This document shows, one piece after another, positions 6,872 through 8,214 of a stretch of DNA of 8,214 bases (position 1 is the stretch's first letter; each line of letters begins with the position of its first letter). The stretch is from Bacteroidales bacterium. Its GTDB lineage: Bacteria; Bacteroidota; Bacteroidia; Bacteroidales; UBA7960. The stretch lies in the NCBI GenBank assembly GCA_003560215.1, contig PWIY01000134.1, forward strand, positions 1 to 8,214, given 5' to 3'. The translations under genes and the position numbers were made by a program. Below the pieces are notes generated by a model. That model made no database searches. It saw only the letters and a list, made by a program, of their open reading frames with translations, and was not told the DNA's origin.

Positions 6872-8214
6872 ATGAGAAAAATTATTTTAATGTCAGTTAT
6901 CGCATTGCTTTTTGCAGGTTGTGGCCCGGCCAACAATGCAGAAGATAAGAGCCCGGTAGACCAGCGCACCATCGAAAACGTTGTTGAACAACTTACCGAA
7001 ACGCACGGTGTACAACACGAAGACCGCATCCGAAGGGGTGTTGGGCAAGCCGCCTCACTCTGGCGCGAAAAAGACGGAACCCCCGGCGACTTCGAATCAT
7101 TCTGTGCCGAACGTTTTATCAGTGACCAGGAAGAACTGGATGAAGTGTTTGACCGGCTGGCTCATAATTTTGAGCATTTGTTCGGATACATGAACCGCAT
7201 CAGCCTGGAGCTTAACCGCCAGCTGCACGAAGACCGCGGGCCGATCCACTTCATTGATCAGCTTTTCGGAGCGTTCAGCCCGGGAGCACACATCCAGGAC
7301 GATCTCTATGACAACAAAATTGCATTTGTCATCGCCCTGAATTTCCCCCATTACACCCTGGAAGAAAAAAATGAACTGGGCGGAGACTGGAGCGACCGCG
7401 AATGGGGTTATGCCAGGCTGGGCGATTACTTCACCGCAAGGGTACCTGCAAGTATTCAGCAGAATTATTCGCAGGCCAGCAATGAGGCAAGCATGTATAT
7501 TTCGGAATACAACATCTTTGCCGGGAAACTCCGGAACGAAGCAGGTGAAAAACCTTTTCCCGAAGGCATGAAGCTGCTTGCACACTGGAATATCCGCGAT
7601 GAGATACGGTCTAACTACGGCCAGCCGGGCGGCCTGGAAAAGAAAGAGATGCTTTACCAGGTAATGCTGCGCATCATCAACCAGGACATCCCGAAACAAG
7701 TGATCAACAGTGACGAATATGAATGGAACCCCCACACGAATGAGCTGTGGAGAGATCAGGAATCAGTCACCCCCGAGCCTGAAGAAACCCGTCGTTATGC
7801 CCATTTGCTGAATATTTTCAACGCATTGAGCGACATGGATCCCTACTACCCCCATCTTGACACCTATATCAAGCGCAACTTTGACAGCAGCATGGAAATT
7901 CCCCAGGAAGAGGTGGAGGAACTGTTCCGTGAATATGCCGCTTCTCCGCTTTTACGTGAAACCGCGCAACTGATCAGTGAACGACTTGGGCGTGAATTGC
8001 GTCCGTACGACCTCTGGTATGACGGATTTAAAGCCCGGAGCGGCATTTCTGAAGAGGAACTTGACGAAATCACAAAACGCAGGTACCCCGATGCAGATGC
8101 CCTGAACGAGGACCTTCCCAGGATTTTGAGGGAGCTGGGGCACAGCCACGATATGGCAGAATTCATCGCCGGCAAAATTGAAGTGGATGCAGCAAGGGGC
8201 TCGGGCCATGCCTG
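6872..8214 (+). CDS. Large predicted lipoprotein, possibly a zinc-metallopeptidase-type protein (3' end outside window)
   Basis: An ATG at 6872 opens a frame with no stop to the end of the window: 447 complete codons plus two bases. The N-terminus MRKIILMSVIALLFAGC is a lipoprotein signal (Cys17 after FAG). The residues after Cys (GPANNAEDK) have no acidic cluster right next to it, so surface export cannot be argued from them. The rest is hydrophilic, rich in Glu, Asp and Arg, and without further membrane segments. Recognisable stretches include ALNFPHYTLEEKNELG, MYISEYNIFAGKL, LLAHWNIRDEI, LWYDGFKARSG and, at the very end, IEVDAARGSGHA. From memory these resemble a family of long Bacteroidota lipoproteins in which a gluzincin-like HExxH motif follows the RGSGHA segment. 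That motif would lie beyond the edge, so the peptidase role is inference. The gene lies 51 bases after the S41-like gene with no terminator between, suggesting co-transcription. Its frame and length are more convincing than the antisense frames opposite it. Confidence 0.82.
   Translation, partial: MRKIILMSVIALLFAGCGPANNAEDKSPVDQRTIENVVEQLTETHGVQHEDRIRRGVGQAASLWREKDGTPGDFESFCAERFISDQEELDEVFDRLAHNFEHLFGYMNRISLELNRQLHEDRGPIHFIDQLFGAFSPGAHIQDDLYDNKIAFVIALNFPHYTLEEKNELGGDWSDREWGYARLGDYFTARVPASIQQNYSQASNEASMYISEYNIFAGKLRNEAGEKPFPEGMKLLAHWNIRDEIRSNYGQPGGLEKKEMLYQVMLRIINQDIPKQVINSDEYEWNPHTNELWRDQESVTPEPEETRRYAHLLNIFNALSDMDPYYPHLDTYIKRNFDSSMEIPQEEVEELFREYAASPLLRETAQLISERLGRELRPYDLWYDGFKARSGISEEELDEITKRRYPDADALNEDLPRILRELGHSHDMAEFIAGKIEVDAARGSGHA

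Noticed and set aside
6864..6875. Three-codon upstream frame (ATG TAC CTA TGA) overlapping the lipoprotein start as ATGA
   Set aside because: Such a short frame is expected by chance and has no supporting ribosome-binding feature.
7097..7735. 212-residue minus-strand frame opposite the lipoprotein gene
   Set aside because: It lies wholly opposite a long + strand frame with a lipoprotein signal and a natural protein composition; its own translation matches no family I recognise.

Overview
The window is about 8.2 kb of gene-dense DNA with every recognisable gene on the + strand. It reads as chromosome of a Bacteroidota-type (Bacteroidia-like) bacterium. The reasons are moderate GC, no Shine-Dalgarno sequences ahead of the genes, lipoprotein-type N-termini, a lipoprotein adaptor with an RND pump, and a large secreted lipoprotein resembling ones I associate with this phylum. 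The taxonomic call is inference from these traits; there is no rRNA or other marker.

Left part (1-4857): the C-terminal end of a Kef-type cation/proton antiporter, cut by the window edge, carries a cytosolic RCK/TrkA-N nucleotide-binding domain. It is followed after 24 bases by a periplasmic adaptor (membrane fusion protein) and, 36 bases later, by a full-length RND inner-membrane efflux pump. The adaptor and pump clearly form an operon, and the short gap suggests the antiporter may share it. No outer-membrane channel (TolC/OprM type) lies in the window, so it must be encoded upstream or elsewhere. The pump has a changed proton-relay set: one of the two TM4 aspartates is Asn and the TM10 lysine is Asn.

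Middle (4858-5173): a 316-base gap filled almost entirely by an array of ten small perfect or near-perfect hairpins. They are strung on A/C-rich linkers and spaced about 24-26 bases (32 with the long linker) centre to centre. Stem sequences differ between units but pairing is preserved, and nine of the ten loops are GAA, GTCA or GATA. A 66-base exact direct repeat (offset 107) shows recent segmental growth. The array ends three bases before the next start codon, so it would form the 5' leader of that gene if transcription comes from upstream. This is the most unusual element in the window.

Right part (5174-8214): a secreted protein with S41/CPAF-like protease features (possible His102/Ser428/Glu476 triad, no Lys in the Ser/Lys-dyad position). 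It is followed 51 bases later by a long lipoprotein gene that stays open to the window edge (447 codons visible). I suspect the latter is the N-terminal part of a zinc metallopeptidase-type lipoprotein, but its catalytic region is not in view. If both calls hold, this is a pair of exported peptidase-like proteins preceded by the hairpin leader.
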